The notes under the pieces: model-generated
Told to the model about the DNA's origin: nothing
The model's database searches: none
Seen by the model: the letters and a program-made list of their open reading frames with translations, nothing else
Translations under genes and position numbers: made by a program
NCBI GenBank assembly: GCA_902591025.1
Contig: CACIZB010000001.1
Span: 1 to 64,000, forward strand
Direction: 5' to 3'
Length of the DNA stretch: 64,000 nt
Origin: an uncultured Pelagibacteraceae bacterium
GTDB lineage: Bacteria; Pseudomonadota; Alphaproteobacteria; Pelagibacterales; Pelagibacteraceae
In this document: positions 61,211-64,000 of the stretch, one piece after another
Layout of the letters: every line of letters starts with the position of its first letter
Position numbering within the stretch: position 1 is the first letter of the stretch

Positions 61211-62401
61211 TTACTCTATAATTTTAGTTACTACTCCAGCTCCAACAGTTCTTCCACCTTCACGAATTGCAAAATTTAATTTTTCTGACATCGCGATTGG
61301 TGTAATTAGTTTCACAGTAAATTTAGCATCATCACCTGGCATAACCATTTCAGTTCCAGATGGCAATTCTACTTCTCCGGTTACGTCTGTTGTTCTAAAA
61401 TAAAACTGCGGTCTGTACTTTGTAAAGAAAGGAGTGTGTCTTCCACCCTCTTCTTTCTTAAGCACATAAGCTTGAGCTTCAAATTTAGTATGTGGTGTTA
61501 CTGATCCAGGTTTACAAAGAACTTGTCCTCTTTCGATATCTGTTCTTTCAACACCTCTTAACAATACACCAACGTTATCACCTGCTTCACCAGAGTCTAA
61601 AAGTTTTCTAAACATTTCAACTCCTGTGCAAACTGATTTTTTTGTTTCTCTAATTCCGACTATCTCTAACTCATCTCCAGTTTTAAGAACACCTGACTCT
61701 ACTCTCCCAGTTGCAACAGTACCTCTTCCAGAAATTGAAAATACATCCTCAACTGGCATCAAAAAGTCTTTATCTTTTGGTCTATCTGGCTGTGGAATGA
61801 ACTCATCAACATTTTTCATTAATTCTAAAATTGAATTCTTTCCGATTTCATCATCTCTTCCTTCAACAGCAGCTAATGCAGAACCTTTTGCAATAGGTGT
61901 TTTGTCACCTGGAAATTTATATGATGTTAATAATTCTTTAATTTCCTCCTCAACCAAATCAATCATTTCTTTATCATCAACTTGGTCAACTTTATTTAAA
62001 TAAACACAGATTGCTGGCACTCCAACTTGTCTAGCCAAAAGAATATGCTCTCTTGTTTGTGGCATTGGACCGTCAGCAGCATTAACTACTAATATGGCTC
62101 CATCCATTTGAGCAGCACCAGTGATCATATTTTTTACATAATCGGCGTGACCAGGACAGTCGACGTGCGCATAGTGTCTTTTTTCTGTTTCGTATTCAAC
62201 GTGCGCAGTAGATATGGTAATTCCTCTTTCTTTTTCCTCAGGGGCTTTATCAATTTGATCGTATGCTACAGCTTTAGCTCCACCTGTTTCAGATAAAACC
62301 TTAGTGATAGCAGCTGTTAAAGTTGTTTTACCATGGTCAACATGTCCGATTGTACCAATATTACAATGCGGTTTATTTCTTACAAATTTTTCTTTTGACA
62401 T
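61211..62401 (-). CDS. tuf: Elongation factor Tu
   Basis: 396 residues. Delivers aminoacyl-tRNA to the ribosome as a GTP complex. G1 is [18 protein letters not shown]3 is [20 protein letters not shown], and G4 NKVDQ, with Val in place of the more common Cys of NKCD. The sequence is complete through GVVTKIIE. This is the only tuf in the window; it lies among tRNA genes (tRNA-Gly 43 bases upstream, tRNA-Trp 9 bases downstream), like E. coli tufB. Confidence 0.99.
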   Translation of the reverse strand: MSKEKFVRNKPHCNIGTIGHVDHGKTTLTAAITKVLSETGGAKAVAYDQIDKAPEEKERGITISTAHVEYETEKRHYAHVDCPGHADYVKNMITGAAQMDGAILVVNAADGPMPQTREHILLARQVGVPAICVYLNKVDQVDDKEMIDLVEEEIKELLTSYKFPGDKTPIAKGSALAAVEGRDDEIGKNSILELMKNVDEFIPQPDRPKDKDFLMPVEDVFSISGRGTVATGRVESGVLKTGDELEIVGIRETKKSVCTGVEMFRKLLDSGEAGDNVGVLLRGVERTDIERGQVLCKPGSVTPHTKFEAQAYVLKKEEGGRHTPFFTKYRPQFYFRTTDVTGEVELPSGTEMVMPGDDAKFTVKLITPIAMSEKLNFAIREGGRTVGAGVVTKIIE

Positions 62402-62444
62402 TACTTATATTCCTCACATTTCATTTTTTTATAATTTTACTTCT

Positions 62445-62518
62445 TGGAGCGGGTAAAGGGAATCGAACCCTTACATCCAGCTTGGAAGGCTAGCGTTCTA
62501 CCATTGAACTACACCCGC
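62445..62518 (-). tRNA. tRNA-Gly (anticodon TCC)
   Basis: 74 bases on the minus strand. Acceptor GCGGGTG pairs with TACCCGC, then T73 and an encoded CCA. The anticodon loop CTTCCAA holds anticodon TCC, reading GGA and GGG. The T arm is AAGGG-TTCGATT-CCCTT. It is second in the tRNA-Tyr, tRNA-Gly, tuf order. Confidence 0.97.
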
Positions 62519-62563
62519 ACAACCCCAAGAGTATCACTCCAGTATTATCTAAAATTTATTGAA

Positions 62564-62649
62564 TGGTGGAGGGGGAAAGATTCGAACTTTCGAAGACCGA
62601 AGTCAACGGGTTTACAGCCCGCCCCATTTGACCGCTCTGGAACCCCTCC
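62564..62649 (-). tRNA. tRNA-Tyr (anticodon GTA)
   Basis: 86 bases on the minus strand. Acceptor GGAGGGG pairs with CCCCTCC, then A73 and an encoded CCA. The anticodon loop CTGTAAA holds GTA; the long variable arm (GTTGACTTCGGTC region) is typical of bacterial tRNA-Tyr; T arm GAAAG-TTCGAAT-CTTTC. It is the first structural gene of the tRNA-tuf-secE transcript. Confidence 0.97.
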
Positions 62650-62652
62650 CTT

Positions 62653-62668
62653 AGGGGAAGTGTCCCCT
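62653..62668 (-). promoter_or_regulatory. GC-rich hairpin just upstream of tRNA-Tyr
   Basis: AGGGGA (62653-62658) and TCCCCT (62663-62668) form a six-base stem with a four-base loop, four bases before the tRNA-Tyr 5' end and downstream of the promoter candidate. It is unusually GC-rich for this genome. It may be part of the precursor leader and affect 5' processing. Confidence 0.35.
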
Positions 62669-62696
62669 TGTTCAATAAGCTTCAAACAACAAGCGT

Positions 62697-62724
62697 TTTA
62701 TATATTTTATTTATGCAATTGCAA
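62697..62724 (-). promoter_or_regulatory. Candidate promoter for tRNA-Tyr/tRNA-Gly/tuf
   Basis: On the minus strand TTGCAA (62719-62724) and TATAAA (62697-62702) are 16 bases apart, ending about 47 bases before the tRNA-Tyr 5' end. This lies in the only sizeable spacer at the head of the 28-kb minus-strand block (62650-62778), which also must hold the rlmB promoter on the plus strand. Confidence 0.5.
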
Positions 62725-62778
62725 CACGTGATTTAGTGATAAAATATTCAAAAAAACGTGTAAAACTATGGGAATTTT

Positions 62779-63522
62779 ATGAATAAATCGACTTTTTTTA
62801 TAATCGGCCAACATGCAGTATTAGAGGCTCTTAAAAACCCTAAAAGAAAAGTTCTAAAGGTTTTTTTAACTGAAGAAAGTAAAAAAAATATTCACAGGAA
62901 AAGCCCAAATAAAAATTTGTTGGATGACGTAAGGGTTTACTACAAAACAAAAAAAGAATTAGACAAATATAGTAACAAAGAAAATTTATTACATCAGGGT
63001 TATGTAGCTGAAATAGAGCATCTTGAAAAACCAATTTTAAAAGATTTCATTAAAGAAAAAAATAACTCGACTTTAGTTTGTTTAGACGGTGTTACCGACC
63101 CAAGAAATATTGGAGCACTAATCAGAAGTGCTGTATCCTTCAATATTGATGGAATTATTATTAAAGAAAGGAATTTTCCAAGAGAAAGTAAACTAATGTA
63201 TAAGGCTTCAAGTGGAGCAATTGAGTATATAAATATTTTTGAAGTATCAAATATCAATTCAACTTTAAAAAATTTGAAAGACAAAAACTTTTGGGTTTAT
63301 GGATTTGATGGCAATGGTAAAAAGAATTTTACTGATATAAAATGGGAAGGAAATAACATTTTATTATTTGGGTCAGAGGGCTCTGGCATGCATAAACATA
63401 CCTCTAAATATGCTGATTTTTTGGTTAAAATTGACATAAACGAAAATGTTGAAAGTCTTAATATATCAAATAGTGCAGCAATAGTATTTCATCACCTTAG
63501 TTTTTTAAAAAAAAAGAGTTGA
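62779..63522 (+). CDS. rlmB: 23S rRNA (guanosine-2'-O)-methyltransferase RlmB-type (SpoU family)
   Basis: 247 residues. An N-terminal substrate-binding domain (IIGQHAVLEALKNPKRKVLKV) precedes a SPOUT trefoil-knot domain with the three SpoU motifs: LDGVTDPRNIGALIRSA, LLFGSEGSGMHKHT and ESLNISNSAAIVFHHL. This layout fits RlmB (G2251 of 23S rRNA in E. coli); the exact target here is inferred. It is divergent from the tRNA-Tyr/tuf unit, a neighbourhood common in alphaproteobacteria. Confidence 0.9.
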   Translation: MNKSTFFIIGQHAVLEALKNPKRKVLKVFLTEESKKNIHRKSPNKNLLDDVRVYYKTKKELDKYSNKENLLHQGYVAEIEHLEKPILKDFIKEKNNSTLVCLDGVTDPRNIGALIRSAVSFNIDGIIIKERNFPRESKLMYKASSGAIEYINIFEVSNINSTLKNLKDKNFWVYGFDGNGKKNFTDIKWEGNNILLFGSEGSGMHKHTSKYADFLVKIDINENVESLNISNSAAIVFHHLSFLKKKS

Positions 63523-63555
63523 TTAATTTTTAAATACAAAATAATTATTGCGCAA

Positions 63556-63631
63556 GCCCTTGTAGCTCAGCTGGTAGAGCAATTGATTTGTAATCAATAG
63601 GTCCGCGGTTCGAATCCGTGCGGGGGCACCA
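63556..63631 (+). tRNA. tRNA-Thr (anticodon TGT)
   Basis: 76 bases on the plus strand. Acceptor GCCCTTG pairs with CGGGGGC (two G-T pairs), then A73 and an encoded CCA. Anticodon arm TTGAT-TTGTAAT-CAA region reads TGT, for ACA and ACG. T arm CCGCG-GTTCGAAT-CCGTG region contains TTCGAAT. It lies 33 bases after rlmB and immediately before the HsdS fragment region, where a tRNA 3' end could act as an integration site. Confidence 0.96.
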
Positions 63632-63734
63632 TCAAAATCTCATTTATTTTCAACAAATTTAAATTTTACTTGAATATATTTGAAAACAAAAATTGTTTAA
63701 TATGACTATAGAATGGAAGAATAAAGAACTAAGG

Positions 63735-63756
63735 TAAGTGAATTATAAGTGAATTA
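63735..63756. repeat. Two tandem copies of an 11-base repeat
   Basis: TAAGTGAATTA occurs twice head to tail at 63735-63745 and 63746-63756, in the spacer between tRNA-Thr and the stop of the HsdS fragment. The rest of that 140-base spacer (63632-63771) is AT-rich with no gene or clear terminator seen. Confidence 0.8.
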
Positions 63757-63771
63757 AAAAAATTATAATAA

Positions 63772-64000
63772 TTATAATTTAATTTGATTAGAAATCATTA
63801 ATGGAACTAACCAGTCACGTAATTTTGTTAAATAGATATTTTCAGAATTTGTTTCGATTATTTTTTTTAAATTTATATTTGTTAGTGATTTAAATTTCTT
63901 GATAGGAGATAAATCTTTTTCAGGAATACATATTTTGATTTTAGATAAATTTTTTCTAGTAATTTGACCTTGAACTGAACCTGTGATTGCACTGGAAATA
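63772..64000 (-). CDS. hsdS: Type I restriction-modification specificity subunit, C-terminal fragment (runs off right edge)
   Basis: An open frame of 75 codons enters from the right edge and ends at TAA 63772-63774. It reads like the end of an HsdS target-recognition domain: AITGSVQGQITRKNLSKIKI matches the family's (S/T)GSxQxxIxxxxLxxIxI beta-strand motif, and LRDWLVPLMISNQIKL matches the C-terminal LLP.LMSG.I helix end. HsdS gives DNA sequence specificity to the HsdM/HsdR complex. The rest of the gene and any hsdM or hsdR lie outside the window, so intactness cannot be judged. Confidence 0.78.
   Translation of the reverse strand, partial: ISSAITGSVQGQITRKNLSKIKICIPEKDLSPIKKFKSLTNINLKKIIETNSENIYLTKLRDWLVPLMISNQIKL

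Noticed and set aside
63600..63771. A direct repeat of the tRNA-Thr 3' end that would mark an integration (att) site
   Set aside because: No second copy was found within the window; if present it must lie beyond the right edge.
1..64000. Many overlapping open frames of 60-140 codons on the strand opposite to real genes (for example 59412-59822 and 31341-31691, plus strand)
   Set aside because: They lie fully inside strongly conserved genes on the other strand, have no recognisable motif, and arise because AT-rich coding sequence often lacks stops on the opposite strand.
1..64000. CRISPR arrays, insertion sequences, phage genes
   Set aside because: No regularly spaced repeats, transposase motifs, inverted-repeat ends or phage structural genes were seen.

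Overview
This is an AT-rich, very compactly packed bacterial chromosome segment. Most neighbouring genes are separated by fewer than 60 bases, and many overlap by 1-4 bases. Gene content and order (sarcosine oxidase cluster, GatCAB, tuf next to tRNA genes, a joined rif/str/S10/spc/alpha block), small proteins rich in Lys, Asn and Ile, and the near absence of spacer DNA point to a streamlined alphaproteobacterium of the SAR11 type (Pelagibacterales). That assignment is inference; no rRNA gene lies in the window.

Layout. (1) 1-5901, minus strand: a housekeeping unit transcribed dapA, smpB, folK, rsh, pyrE, pdxJ, acpS, lepB; lepB runs off the left edge. (2) 5944-8151, plus: a soluble lytic transglycosylase; then tRNA-Ser(GCT) on minus. 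(3) 8310-14977, plus: heterotetrameric sarcosine oxidase soxBDAG followed by a family-3 binding protein and an amino-acid ABC permease, with no ATPase gene beside them. (4) 14974-21622, minus: SNase-like nuclease, MATE transporter, TrhO-type rhodanese, O-methyltransferase, gatB, gatA, gatC. (5) 21673-28059, plus: ruvX, pyrB, a PyrC-like protein lacking the HxH metal motif, plsY, topA, RidA. (6) 28064-33974: ugd and galU (minus), panC (plus), mgtE (minus), lipB (plus) and an RluC-type pseudouridine synthase (minus). (7) 34002-62649, minus: 28 kb of translation and transcription genes read tRNA-Tyr, tRNA-Gly, tuf, tRNA-Trp, secE, nusG, rplK, rplA, rplJ, rplL, rpoB, rpoC, then a 165-base spacer with a promoter-like sequence, then rpsL through rplQ including fusA, secY, adk and rpoA. 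(8) 62779 to the end: rlmB (plus), tRNA-Thr(TGT) (plus) and, converging on it from the right edge, the C-terminal end of a type I restriction-modification specificity subunit (HsdS).

Regions 1-7 are ordinary core genome. The points that deserve a second look are the HsdS fragment beside tRNA-Thr, which may be the edge of an accessory island; the degenerate dihydroorotase; the orphan ABC permease with a lipobox-like N-terminus; the absence of rpmD, rpoZ, dprA and a second tuf from places where related genomes usually carry them; the structured leader before rpsL; and a run of 14 adenines inside the pseudouridine synthase gene. No CRISPR array, insertion sequence, phage gene or rRNA gene was seen, and no stretch longer than 300 bases lacks a gene.
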